A stretch of DNA of 64,000 nt from positions 139,552 to 203,551 of the forward strand of contig NZ_VLKC01000002.1 of assembly GCF_007830295.1 (NCBI RefSeq). The letters run 5' to 3'. Every line of letters starts with the position of its first letter. Position 1 is the first letter of the stretch. The position numbers were made by a program, and so were the translations under genes. The notes beneath the pieces were generated by a model. The model did no database searches and had not been told where the DNA came from. It saw only the letters and a list, made by a program, of their open reading frames with translations. Source of the DNA: Sporomusa sp. KB1. GTDB lineage: Bacteria > Bacillota > Negativicutes > Sporomusales > Sporomusaceae. This document shows, piece after piece, positions 35,335 to 45,189 of the stretch.

Positions 35335-38300
35335 TCAGCTGCCTTTAGAGTCGTTATCTTCCATCTGGTACTCGATTCCATTAATTTCAACAGATCTGAC
35401 GTGGCCCGAATAGTTGCCTGTAATACTAGGAACAGAGTAATTATCAGGCACCATATTTTGCAATATGTCGCCTGTTGTTTGTCCTGCCAGCAGTGTAATG
35501 CCGGCTTGAATACTTGTCTGAGCACTGGGCTGCTGCTGAGCGGCGGCATTTTGGGTTGCAGCCTTTTTCTCGGCGGCAGCTTGCTCGGCGGCTGCCTCGG
35601 CCGCGGCTTCAGCAGCTGCTTCAGCGGCTGCCTGAGCCCGGGCGGCTTGCACCTGGCCGATGGTGCCGTCAGCATAATACTTGGCGTCGGCAACTTGACT
35701 GCCTGTTAGACCCTGACTGTTGTCCGCTGTGATCGAATTATAGGCTTTATTACCGACGGAATCACTGATGTTATTTGCGTTGTAATACACGTCTGAGCCG
35801 ATTGTCAGCGACGTATTGCCCGCCTGGCCGATCAGGCCGCCGACACTGGCGCTCGCCGACTTGGTCGCCGTCACCGTCCCGTCAAAATAGGATCCGGTGA
35901 TGCTCGTGATCTGGTCCTTAAGCCCTGACGTAGACTGAGACACTCCATTCATACCTCCGACCAATCCGCCGACAGCGTCATACCCGACGACAGTGCCTGA
36001 TGCATGGACATCGCTGAGCGAGGTCCCATACAAGTAACCCGCCAAACCGCCGACATAGGTGCTGCTGCCGGCGGTCACGTCGCCGGTGGCGTAGCAATTC
36101 GTGATGCTGCTGATGGACGGCCCTTGCGCATCGTAGAGAGTCCCGATAAATCCACCCACATAATTGACATAACTTGTAGTGGCCGTAACGTCACCGGTGG
36201 CGTACGAATCGCTGATGATGAGGCCGCCGGTGCTGCCGGTGTTACCTTCCTGGGAGTCGGCGAACCCAACCAATCCGCCTACGCCGGTATAATCGGATGA
36301 ATACTCAGCGGATAAATTTGCCGTCACATCGCCGGTGGCATAGACGTGATCCATGGTCAGGCTGTATCCGTCTGCCAACGTTATGATGCCGACCAGGCCG
36401 CCGAGGTCTGATCCGCCGGTCACATCACCTGTCGCGAAGGAATAGGTAATAGACGAGTTCCCAAAGTCACAATCAAGTTCACCGACCAATCCGCCGACAC
36501 CCAGAGTCCCGTCGGTCGCAGTCACGTCACCGGTGGCGTAGCTATAGCTGATGTTGGCTGTTCTTGCCCGGCCAATCAACCCGCCGCCGCTACCGCCGGT
36601 CAAATCCCCGGTCGCGTCGGTGTGTGAAACAGTTACAGTACCATCATCGATGCCAGTACATAATAGGCCAGCCATCATTCCAGAACCGGTTATCGACACA
36701 TCGGTAAACGCATAAGTGATGGTGGCGTTCCTTGCCGCCCCTATCAGCCCGGCGGTGTTATTTATACCTGACGAGGACACCACCGTCCCAGTACTGTAAA
36801 CATTGCTTACAGCGCTCTGGCTGCTGACAGAATTGCCCCAGACAAATCCGGCCAAAGTGCCGAAGTAAGCGGGGGTGCTGCTGGAGGAAACATATGCGGA
36901 AATGTTGGTAAGCCCCAGGTCGCGGACGACGCCGGTGCCGGTAACCGCGCCGATCACACCGTTGAATGTTGTGTTAACCGTCACCGGGCTCTCTGACGAT
37001 CCGATGGTTATGTTGCTGATGGTATGTCCGAGTCCGGTCAAAGTACCGCTCAGCCTGCCGATCAAAAGCCCGCTGTAAGAATAGTCTTGATAGGACTTAT
37101 ACCCGAGATACCCGGTCTTGGTGAAGCTGGTGAAGGTCGTATCACTGGCGTCGATATCCCCGGCCAGAGCGTAATAACCGGAGGCGGTTGTGGGCAATGT
37201 ATCGAAGTCGCTGATACTATGGATGAGGGTGTAGTTGTTGCCGTTTATGGTCAGCCCGTTGGTGTTGGCGCTATTGGTAAAGCTGATGGAGCCGTACACC
37301 CCGCCGCTGGTATCGGTATTGGCCACCGGGTAGCCGTCGGCGTCGAGCACGGCGCCGCTGTAGCTGGCCTTGGTGCGGATAATGTAATCACCGCCGTAGG
37401 TCATGGTCAGGGCGCCGCCGGCGCCGGCCACGGTAATGGCGTTGTTGATATTGATGTTGTTGGCGGCGCTTAAGCCCAGTGTATTATTAGAAGACCAGGT
37501 CACGGCGTCATTGACCGTGAGATCGCCGGCAAGAGCATTGAGGGAAAGGTTGTGCAGCACCAGGTTGTTTTTGACAAAGGAGGCTGTCAGGTTCCCGCCG
37601 CTGCCGATGGTGATGGACGGCAGGCTATAGGACCAGGTCCCGTCGCTGCCGGTGCTGAGTTGGTATCCGTCGCCTAAAACAACGGCGTTGCCGGCTGTCT
37701 CCAGCAAACCGCCGCTGCCGACGCTTACGACGCCGCCCAACGTGGTAGTACCGTTCAACCCTGCGATGGTGTAGCTCGCCAAGCTACTGTCGCTGGCGTT
37801 CATAGTAAGTGTCAGGCTGTCCGCCGCTACCAGCAGGGCTTCGCCGCCATCTACGCTGATAATGCCGGAATTCGTGACGCCGTTATTACTTGCCAGGGCA
37901 AGGAACCCGCCGTCGACGATGACGATGTCGCCCTCGGCAATCACTGATCCGTTGCCTTTGACGGTGCTAAACACGTAATTGCCGCTAAGGAAATCGCTGT
38001 CGCTGATATTCAGCGTGCTGGCGACCAGGGCGCCGACGTTAATACTGGAGCCTGGCGCAAACAGCACACCGTTAGGGTTAATAAGGAATACCCGGCCATT
38101 GCTTGTCAATGTGCCGTAAATATTGCTTTGCTCGCTACCGGTCACCCGGTTGAGGACAATCGACGTGGTTTCAGGCTGGACGAATGTCACCGTTTCGCCG
38201 GAGGCAATCGAAAATCGCAGCCAGTCGATAATCGCCTTATCAGAGGTGGTAATGGTAGTAGTCGTGCCGGAAGTGGAAATGTTTGCGGTGCCGCTGGCCA

Positions 38301-41300
38301 CGGTGTCCAGTGCCAGACTCTGCGACCCGACCACCACCGAGCCGGAGCTGCCGGTTAACGTGTAATTCGAGTTGCTCTGGGTAAGCCCGGAAGTATCGGT
38401 TATTGCCACGATTCCCGGGGCAGTGGAAGCTATATTTGCCGAGCCGCTGAGGGTTACCGTATCGCCGACAATGAGATTGGTCGCCGCGAGATTGGACGCC
38501 GCGACCACAGTGCTGCTGCCATCCGCTGTCCCGTACAATACCAGGGCCAGCGGATTTATTGTGGCCGTCGTTGTCGTGGAGCCGCTTATCATGTAGTTGC
38601 CTGCATCCGTCCCGCTTAGGGAGATTCCGGAAATAGTCACCGTCTTGCCTGTTCCGGCGTTGGCGTCGTCAAAGGCGGCAGTATAGCCGCTGGTCAAAGA
38701 TATATCATCCCCCGAAACAACGCCGGACAGGCTGGCTGAAGACACCGTAGCGCTTGTCGTGCCGTCGTAGGTTTTGTCGTCACCCGTAAAGGTGGCGGCG
38801 ATGGTTTTGGGCGTTATCGTGGCCGTGGTTGTGGTCGTGGCCGTGTTTTCGGTTGTGCTGGTGTTCACAATGGTGTAGTTGCTCACCTTGCCGCCATTGG
38901 CGCCGTTGGACAGCCCGGTATAGGTAATATAGGCGGTCTTGCCCGTCCCGGCGTTGGCGTCGCTGAAGGTCGCCGACTCGTAAGTAATATTCAGGGTCTG
39001 ATCGCCCACCAGACCGACCAGGCCATTGTTCGCCACACCAGAAACAACGGTAGCATCAGTGCCGCCGTCGTAGGTCTTATCCGCTACCACGCCGGAGATG
39101 GTCAGTGTCTTGGGGTTAACAGTGACCGTACCCTTGATGTTGGTATAGACTGAGGACGACAAAACACTCGCGGCATTTTGAGTGCCGGCGTCAACATAGC
39201 CGTTGTCCGTCGTTACAGTGAATGGGTTATACGTGGTCGATGATATGCTATCCACATTGCTGCTCATACCGCCGCCGCCCTGCAGTCCTTGCACCTTCAG
39301 GCCAAATTGGGTTATATCCGAGGCGTCAAAGCCATACGTAGGAGTGGTGCTGGTGCTGACGTAAACAATGAGATTCCGCAAAATCGGATAGCCGGACACA
39401 GATTCCCCCCAGATGTCCGGGTCAAAACCCGTATAGCTGTCAAAGTCGGCCGCACTGGCGCTAGTCAGACTGGTTGCGTAACTGTCGGTGACCGAGCCTG
39501 ATCCGATTTGCGCATACCAGTAAGAATCCGTAATCGTACCGGTGCCGGTATTGTTATATACAAACCCGTATTTAGCGCTGGTGCCGGTTGAATACTCAGT
39601 GGCATAGCAGTCACTGATGCTGCCTGAATTGATATAGGCGAATCCGGCGATCCAGTTGGCCGAAGTGCTGCTAGAATAGAGGGATGTGGTATAGGCGTTG
39701 GTAATTGTTCCAGAGTTGTCACCGACGAAACCCGCGAAATTGGGACCTTTATTATAGTAACTACTGCTGCTGCCAGATACCAGATAGGAATAGCACTCTT
39801 CGATGGTCCCGCTATTCTTTCCGACAAAGCCGCCGGCTATCGAAGCCGAGTCGCTCAGCTGTATCATAGTGGCAGAGTAGGAACGGGCAATATCGCCGTC
39901 ATTCACCCCAACCAGACCGCCGACATACGTGATGTTGTAGGTGCCATAGGTCGTGTTGGTGATTTTATAGGCAGTGCTCGCACTCCGCACCGCGCTGTCC
40001 AGAATGGTGCCGGTTGAAGTGTTGGTGCCGACCAGCCCGCCGGCAATATTCGTTATCCCTTTCACAATAGCCTGTGCATAGCTTTGCGCGATCAGTCCGG
40101 AATTGACGCCGACCAAACCGCCGACGCTGTCCACGTACGCCGCAGTATCCGCAGTCCGGACGTTTACTCCGCTGCTGATGCCAAAACTGTTGATAATGCT
40201 GCCATCATTCGTATTGGCCAGCGTCCCCAGTGCCGTCTGACTGGTTGCATTGGCGTTCACCGTCGCCGAAATGCCGAGATTGCTGACCAGCCCGCCGCTG
40301 CCGATTGTTCCGAATAAGCCCGAGCCTGTCAGCGTGCCGCTGACCACATGGCCAAATCCGTTGAATACGCCGGTAAAGGCGGTAGAAGCACCGATGGCGC
40401 TGGTCCAGGTAGTAGCCGTCAGGCCGCTGATATTAGAACCCAGCACATAGTAGCCGGTCGGATTGGACTGGGCTGCCACCAGCCCCGCCAGATTAGTAAT
40501 GACGGTATAGTCTGTGCCATTCAACTTCACGCCGCCGCTGCCGCTAAAATCAATCTTGCCGGCGAACGAGCCGCTAGTGGCACCCTGGTAAGTATACAGC
40601 CCCATGGGCGTGCCATCGCTGTTGGTGCCGGTGCCGTAAGTGGCGACCAAACCGGCCGTACCGGTGGCGGTCATAGTGCTGTTGACATTGATGTTATTGG
40701 TGGCATTCAGCGTCAGAGTGTTGGCCGACCAAGTCACCGTGTCGTTGACGGTGATGTTGCCGTCGCTGCCGCTGCCGTTGGTGGTCGAGGCGATGGTCAC
40801 ATTGCCGCCGGCTAGGGCGGTGGTCAGCGCTGTGCCGGTCATGTCGCCGCCCGTGCCGATGGTGAAGCCGTCAGGGTCTAAGAGCCAATTGCCGGCCGAG
40901 CCGTTTGCCGCCAACGTCGTCACCAGGGCGTTGTCGCCGATGGTCAGCTTTTTGCCGCTGGTTTCCACGCTGCCGCCGTTGCCGCTCACACTGCCGCCTC
41001 TAGCGGTGATCGTCCCGTCAAAACCGGTGCTGTCATTGGCCCACACTACGACCGTGCCGCCGTTGCCAGATGTCACGGCGTCGGCGTTGATCGTCGAACC
41101 AGTTGCCACTGTCGTGGTGGTAGCGGCGTATTCGCTGGAGCCGCCCTGGGCTGCTCCGCCGATTAGGGCAGTGCCGCCGCCGGCGTCGCCGGAGACGTTG
41201 ATATTTGAAGTAGAAGTCAATGTTACAGTGTCGCCCAGTACTTTGACCGTGCCGCCGGTTGCACCGGAAGCGGTGCCAGAGGCGTCGAGCGTACCATTGT

Positions 41301-42132
41301 TGGTCGCGGTGTTGCCTTCCAGTTTAATAACCCCGCCGCTATTCGTCACGGTCCGAGCCTTTATTACGCCGCTGTTGTTGACAACCGTGTTTAAGAGAGC
41401 GTCCGCTGTGCCGGCGCTCATGACCACCAGGCCGCCGTTGGACGTTATCGCGCCGCTGTTGGCGGCGCTGCCGCCGGCCGCACCGGTATCGACGGTGAGA
41501 TTGAGAAGCTGGTCGCCGCTAAAGTCGAGCGACACCTGGTTCCCTGCCCCCAGGCCGACCACCTGGGCAACGATTGTCCCTTCATTTGCCACCTGCGGGC
41601 CGATGAGCACCGCTTCGCTGCCAGCGGTGATGGTGCCGTCGTTTACAACGCTGCCGGCGCTGCCGTCGTTGCTAAAGGTATATTTACCATTTAGAAAATC
41701 GCTGTCAGATGTATTCAGCGTCGAGGCCACCAGGCCGCCGACGTTGACTTGGGCGCTGGATGAGAACAAAATCCCGTTGGGGTTGACAAGATATACTTTG
41801 CCGTTTGCGGTAAGCGAGCCGTAGATGCTTGAGGCGCTGTTGCCCACTACCCGGTTGAGAGTCACGGAACTGGAACTTGGCTGAACGAAGGTCACAGACT
41901 CGCCGCTGCCGATGGAAAAACTGTTCCAGTTTATGATGGCCTTAGTAGTCGATTGATTTATGGTCATCGCGCTGCCGCTTGACGAGATGGCAGCCGAACC
42001 GCTGGTTACTGTGCCGCCCTCCGGGTTGGCGTAGCCTGTGTTATAAGAGCTAAGCAGCAGCAGCCCCGCCGCCACCGGCGGCATGATGACTTTCGCCAGG
42101 CGCTGCCAGCGCCGTTTCCATTTCCTCTGCAT
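35335..42132 (-). CDS. Giant two-partner secretion exoprotein (TpsA, filamentous hemagglutinin-like) with two TPS domains
   Basis: 2265 residues. A signal peptide (RLAKVIMPPVAAGLLLLSS) ends near residue 36. The first TPS domain (about 37-160) shows INWNSFSIGSGESVTFVQP and VYLVNPNGILFSSSAQVNVG. Gly/Ser/Thr-rich beta-helix repeats and GLUG-type VGGLVG repeats follow, then YDG-type repeats (KTYDGTTSATV, about 1000-1220). A second full TPS domain (about 1275-1400) has IIDWLRFSIASGETVTFVQP and VFLINPNGVLFAPGSSINVG. More GLUG repeats follow, then an Ala/Glu-rich coiled stretch (2190-2235), ending in the segment VEINGIEYQMEDNDSKGS. A GGAGG site precedes the ATG; tpsB is 17 bp upstream. The DNA is GC-rich compared with neighbours. 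Surface adhesin or cell-wall filament likely. Confidence 0.92.
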   Translation of the reverse strand: MQRKWKRRWQRLAKVIMPPVAAGLLLLSSYNTGYANPEGGTVTSGSAAISSSGSAMTINQSTTKAIINWNSFSIGSGESVTFVQPSSSSVTLNRVVGNSASSIYGSLTANGKVYLVNPNGILFSSSAQVNVGGLVASTLNTSDSDFLNGKYTFSNDGSAGSVVNDGTITAGSEAVLIGPQVANEGTIVAQVVGLGAGNQVSLDFSGDQLLNLTVDTGAAGGSAANSGAITSNGGLVVMSAGTADALLNTVVNNSGVIKARTVTNSGGVIKLEGNTATNNGTLDASGTASGATGGTVKVLGDTVTLTSTSNINVSGDAGGGTALIGGAAQGGSSEYAATTTTVATGSTINADAVTSGNGGTVVVWANDSTGFDGTITARGGSVSGNGGSVETSGKKLTIGDNALVTTLAANGSAGNWLLDPDGFTIGTGGDMTGTALTTALAGGNVTIASTTNGSGSDGNITVNDTVTWSANTLTLNATNNINVNSTMTATGTAGLVATYGTGTNSDGTPMGLYTYQGATSGSFAGKIDFSGSGGVKLNGTDYTVITNLAGLVAAQSNPTGYYVLGSNISGLTATTWTSAIGASTAFTGVFNGFGHVVSGTLTGSGLFGTIGSGGLVSNLGISATVNANATSQTALGTLANTNDGSIINSFGISSGVNVRTADTAAYVDSVGGLVGVNSGLIAQSYAQAIVKGITNIAGGLVGTNTSTGTILDSAVRSASTAYKITNTTYGTYNITYVGGLVGVNDGDIARSYSATMIQLSDSASIAGGFVGKNSGTIEECYSYLVSGSSSSYYNKGPNFAGFVGDNSGTITNAYTTSLYSSSTSANWIAGFAYINSGSISDCYATEYSTGTSAKYGFVYNNTGTGTITDSYWYAQIGSGSVTDSYATSLTSASAADFDSYTGFDPDIWGESVSGYPILRNLIVYVSTSTTPTYGFDASDITQFGLKVQGLQGGGGMSSNVDSISSTTYNPFTVTTDNGYVDAGTQNAASVLSSSVYTNIKGTVTVNPKTLTISGVVADKTYDGGTDATVVSGVANNGLVGLVGDQTLNITYESATFSDANAGTGKTAYITYTGLSNGANGGKVSNYTIVNTSTTENTATTTTTATITPKTIAATFTGDDKTYDGTTSATVSSASLSGVVSGDDISLTSGYTAAFDDANAGTGKTVTISGISLSGTDAGNYMISGSTTTTATINPLALVLYGTADGSSTVVAASNLAATNLIVGDTVTLSGSANIASTAPGIVAITDTSGLTQSNSNYTLTGSSGSVVVGSQSLALDTVASGTANISTSGTTTTITTSDKAIIDWLRFSIASGETVTFVQPETTSIVLNRVTGSEQSNIYGTLTSNGRVFLINPNGVLFAPGSSINVGALVASTLNISDSDFLSGNYVFSTVKGNGSVIAEGDIVIVDGGFLALASNNGVTNSGIISVDGGEALLVAADSLTLTMNASDSSLASYTIAGLNGTTTLGGVVSVGSGGLLETAGNAVVLGDGYQLSTGSDGTWSYSLPSITIGSGGNLTASFVKNNLVLHNLSLNALAGDLTVNDAVTWSSNNTLGLSAANNININNAITVAGAGGALTMTYGGDYIIRTKASYSGAVLDADGYPVANTDTSGGVYGSISFTNSANTNGLTINGNNYTLIHSISDFDTLPTTASGYYALAGDIDASDTTFTSFTKTGYLGYKSYQDYSYSGLLIGRLSGTLTGLGHTISNITIGSSESPVTVNTTFNGVIGAVTGTGVVRDLGLTNISAYVSSSSTPAYFGTLAGFVWGNSVSSQSAVSNVYSTGTVVSSSGINNTAGLIGAARNATITYAFTDVSITGSGMMAGLLCTGIDDGTVTVSHTDATGDLTGGSGGGLIGRARTANISYSYATGDVTATDGTLGVGGLVGELDCDFGNSSITYSFATGDVTGGSDLGGLVGIITLADGYSLTMDHVYATGDVTANLSAEYSSDYTGVGGLVGFADSQEGNTGSTGGLIISDSYATGDVTATTSYVNYVGGFIGTLYDAQGPSISSITNCYATGDVTAGSSTYVGGLAGYLYGTSLSDVHASGTVVGYDAVGGLVGGMNGVSQSTSGLKDQITSITGSYFDGTVTATKSASASVGGLIGQAGNTSLTIGSDVYYNANNISDSVGNKAYNSITADNSQGLTGSQVADAKYYADGTIGQVQAARAQAAAEAAAEAAAEAAAEQAAAEKKAATQNAAAQQQPSAQTSIQAGITLLAGQTTGDILQNMVPDNYSVPSITGNYSGHVRSVEINGIEYQMEDNDSKGS

Positions 42133-42149
42133 GGTTCTTTATGCCTCCC

Positions 42150-43853
42150 TTAAAAGTATTTAATCCCCTGCAGCCATAACCGACCGTTGGCATTGGTGTC
42201 GCTGGTGGCTGCCTCCTTGCCCAGTTTCCAGGCGTAGTCCATGCGGATGGCGAAATCCTGCGTCCGCGTCCACAAAAGCCCCAGGCCAGCTCCCATCAGG
42301 CTGCGTCGGTTAGCGTCGGTGCTGTACGGTCGCTTGTTAATCATGACGCTGCCGTAATCATAGAAGGCGTTCAGGTACAGATTGCTTTTCCCTTTCGACA
42401 GGCCCGGCAACTGCCACCGGAATTCCCCGGTCAATTTGTAGCCCTCGTCCCCGGAAGCTTCCCCTTGCGGAAAAGCCCGGACGCCGTCAGCGCCGCCGAG
42501 AAAGAGTTTTTCCGAGGAATCAAGGTTTTTATCGGCCAATTGACCGATAAAGCTAAAGTTGAAGTTCAGATTTTTCGCCACGTATTGCTGGCGCTGGAAA
42601 GTGAGCACTGTCTTGGCAAAATCGCCATTTGTCTGGGCGGTACTGGCGTCGTTGGCCAAAGCCGACGCGTCGTCAAAGCTCAACTTACCCCGGTACTGGG
42701 TCAGACTGAAAGCGTTCATGCCGCCGCCCAGCCAGCTGTCAGCGAAGTTGCCGGACAGGCCCAGGTTCCACATTTTGCTGGTGCGGGGCAAATAGTAGGA
42801 GTAATCGTCGATATCGTCATGGAGATGTTTGACGTCATAGCCTATGGTGCCATAAAGACTAAAGGCCCGGCCGCGAATAAAGGGATAGCTGATATCGTAG
42901 CTGGTCACAACCGCCCGGCCGGTAGCTCCAAGATCGGAGAATGCATCGCCCAGGGTGTAACCCACATGAGAGTACTTAATTTCGGCTTTGGCGCCGTCAT
43001 GGCCGAGCTGAGCGCTGTAGCCCAGGTTGTAGTCGTTAATGCCCTGGCCAGTGGTAAGGCCGCCCAGATTGAAGGCATCGCCGTTGCCGCTGAAGTTGTT
43101 GATGGCAAACTGCGAGCCGTACCGAGTTCGACCGGTATAGCGGCTGCCCCAGTTGTCGGCGTAAGCGGCGCCGTTTGTTTTGGCAGTGTCGGCTGTCTCC
43201 AGGACTAAGTCGGCGGTGCCGGTCGTTTCCCCCGGTTTCAGGGTGGCCTTCACCGACACGCCGGAAAGGTCGTTAACCAGAAGCAGTGCCCGCTCAAGCG
43301 ATGCGCGGCGGATAATCATGCCGGGCTTAGCACAAGACAGCATGGCCGTGAGGCGTTCCTTGCCGATATGGGCATCGCCGCTCACTTTGATCTGTCCGTA
43401 TTTGCCGGGAATGACGACGATTTCCACAATGCCGCCCACAATGTCCTGGGCCGGGATGTAGGCGTAGGCAACAATGTACCCTTTCTGCCTGAAGTGCTGG
43501 GTGAGCTTTCCTGCCAGCGCGTTCAGCTGGCTAAGAGTTAAGTCTTTGCCGCTCTCACTTTGAATCATTTTCAGAAGTTCACTTTCCGGCACTGGCGATT
43601 CGCCGCCGATGCGGAAGCCGCGGACGGAAATTTTCTGCGCATCGCCGCTTTCCTGCGGGGCTGGGAGTTGCCCTTCCACCATAATGGCGGGGAGTTTTTC
43701 TGCTGGTTGCTGACTCACCGGTGACTTGGCGCTTTCGATGGCGCTGCCGATATTCGGCGAAGTTGCGGCGTAACCTGTCCCACTCACCAGTAGCACCGAC
43801 AATGTCAGTAGCGACATCAGTTTTCCGCCTTGGTAATACCTTTTGCGTTTCAA
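42150..43853 (-). CDS. Two-partner secretion transporter (TpsB, ShlB/FhaC family)
   Basis: 567 residues. A signal peptide (MSLLTLSVLLVSGTGYA region) is followed by a POTRA-type domain (ISVRGFRIGGESPVPESELL), the secretin/ShlB linker (VAYAYIPAQDIVGGIVEIVVIPG) and a 16-strand barrel ending in GRLWLQGIKYF with terminal Phe. The VRAFPQGEASGDEG segment matches the conserved L6 VRGY/F motif region of Omp85 proteins. The start is TTG after GAGGATGATACT. It exports the adjacent TpsA. Intact. Confidence 0.93.
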   Translation of the reverse strand: MKRKRYYQGGKLMSLLTLSVLLVSGTGYAATSPNIGSAIESAKSPVSQQPAEKLPAIMVEGQLPAPQESGDAQKISVRGFRIGGESPVPESELLKMIQSESGKDLTLSQLNALAGKLTQHFRQKGYIVAYAYIPAQDIVGGIVEIVVIPGKYGQIKVSGDAHIGKERLTAMLSCAKPGMIIRRASLERALLLVNDLSGVSVKATLKPGETTGTADLVLETADTAKTNGAAYADNWGSRYTGRTRYGSQFAINNFSGNGDAFNLGGLTTGQGINDYNLGYSAQLGHDGAKAEIKYSHVGYTLGDAFSDLGATGRAVVTSYDISYPFIRGRAFSLYGTIGYDVKHLHDDIDDYSYYLPRTSKMWNLGLSGNFADSWLGGGMNAFSLTQYRGKLSFDDASALANDASTAQTNGDFAKTVLTFQRQQYVAKNLNFNFSFIGQLADKNLDSSEKLFLGGADGVRAFPQGEASGDEGYKLTGEFRWQLPGLSKGKSNLYLNAFYDYGSVMINKRPYSTDANRRSLMGAGLGLLWTRTQDFAIRMDYAWKLGKEAATSDTNANGRLWLQGIKYF

Positions 43854-43946
43854 AGTATCATCCTCGTATGCCAGATTTACGGTTTGTTTGCAAGAAACCG
43901 CATGAAGCTTGTTGTTCAGAGCTGCCCTTGCGGGGCGGCGACCCGA

Positions 43947-44230
43947 TTAGAATTGATAAACCAGGTTGACAATGATGTTCTTTTGCGGCGTCTCGTCGCT
44001 GACTTTTTCCAGTCGTTGTACATGCATGTGAGAATGCCGTTGTCAAATACCGTCCATTCCAGACCATATCCCAGGCCTTTCTTGTCGTCAAACGCCGCAC
44101 TGTATACGGTCGGGCTGTCGAACCAGGTCAGGTCGGCCCGATCAAAATTGGGGTCGGCATTGGTCATCTGAATTCGATGATCCCCCCCTTTCCATTTTCA
44201 TATTGATAGCTCGTCCACAGCCAAAGCAGA
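43947..44230 (-). pseudogene. Decayed porin, C-terminal fragment
   Basis: The minus strand reads LTWFDSPTVYSAAFDDKKGL, GLEWTVFDNGILTC, then a one-base shift near 44007, ending SDETPQKNIIVNLVYQF with terminal Phe and stop at 43947. The ending is typical of Negativicutes SLH-type porins (OmpM-like). The first part of the gene is missing and shifts also occur near 44175-44200. Confidence 0.6.
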
Positions 44231-44649
44231 GGGTCTTCCAATCTGCGTGGTGGACAAAGAAAATAGCTTGTCCCTCGGGGTAATATAAAAAGGCATACCA
44301 ATTTATCAAAGCAGGAACTTTGAAAAAATCGCTATGCCTTTTTATAACTTACCAACTACTGCTTTTTCTGTGGTTTCTTCGCAATTGGCCATTTACGTCT
44401 TGCGAGTTTCATAGAGAAGCCGGGTCAATAAAGTTCACGGCTCCCACCCGAAACCCGAAATTCGTAATGCAATAATATTCAACCAACCATGTTTTTAGTT
44501 GATTCGAAACCTGTTCTTGATCGGTAGTCCAAGAAAATTACACAGGAGCAGGCGATTGACATCGACATGTCCGGCAATGAGTATATTTCCCTGCGATTTC
44601 AATCTCGTAGGCAAACAACCATGTCTCTTGCGTAAATGAATATTACATA

Positions 44650-44986
44650 ATCACATTTTGTCAGTTTAAGTTATATTTATAGATAAAAATATATTGTATT
44701 TTATCATTAAGAAAGTTTTTTCACTGCTATTTTCTAATTTATTGCATTTATACTTAATATAACCTAATAAATAAATCCATTTTTGTTCATTTGTATATGA
44801 TTTAATTGATATCCTATTATTTATGAACATATTACCAAGAATTTTTAGAAAAATATATCACCCCCTGGGTGATTTTTCGACAATTTGATCAGTTCCTTCC
44901 GTGTTGAATTAAGAAACTGATCTCGAATACTGCAACAGACACCCATATATTTTTATTTATATAAAACTGACAAAACGTGTGTGATT
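44650..44986. repeat. MITE-like segment bounded by ~37-bp imperfect inverted repeats
   Basis: ATCACATTTTGTCAGTTT at 44650 onward (continuing into ATATTTATAGATAAAAAT) matches the complement of 44949-44986 (ATCACACACGTTTTGTCAGT, then TTTATATAAATAAAAAT). The 337-bp segment is very AT-rich and noncoding. Confidence 0.5.
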
Positions 44987-45027
44987 TTGACATATAGTCT
45001 TGTCTGGCAAAAAATCAGCTCACACGA

Positions 45028-45071
45028 AAAAAAGTGCAATCCACCTACTGATAGGTGAATTGCACTTTTTT
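45028..45071. terminator. Bidirectional intrinsic terminator
   Basis: AAAAAAGTGCAAT...ATTGCACTTTTTT with an inner CCACCT/AGGTG stem. A/T tracts flank both sides. It may end the integrase-relic transcript. Confidence 0.75.
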
Positions 45072-45189
45072 GTTACTTGATCCGAGGATTCTGCGGCAAC
45101 GCTGCCTCTCCTTTAAGCATCGAGCCGCAAGTGATTACAGCCTTCAATAGAAAGTCATAAAGAACCTATAGATTAACATGAAAATATAC

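Larger units (their letters stand above)
44231..45180. other. Long AT-rich region without genes
   Basis: About 950 bp. It contains a terminator-like stem (AAAAGGCATA...TATGCCTTTT, 44288-44340), a possible coding remnant (minor frame near 44540-44640), a segment bounded by inverted repeats (44650-44986) and a strong hairpin at 45028-45071. No gene supported. Confidence 0.5.

Noticed and set aside
40640..41824. A 394-residue open frame on the plus strand, antisense to tpsA
   Set aside because: It is a shadow of the GC-rich, repetitive tpsA gene: low-complexity Pro/Val/Thr composition, no ribosome site, no known fold, and the same is true for other plus-strand frames in 36-41.8 kb.
42465..43208. 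A 247-residue plus-strand frame antisense to tpsB
   Set aside because: Shadow frame of tpsB. Gly/Val-rich composition reflects the complement of barrel codons.
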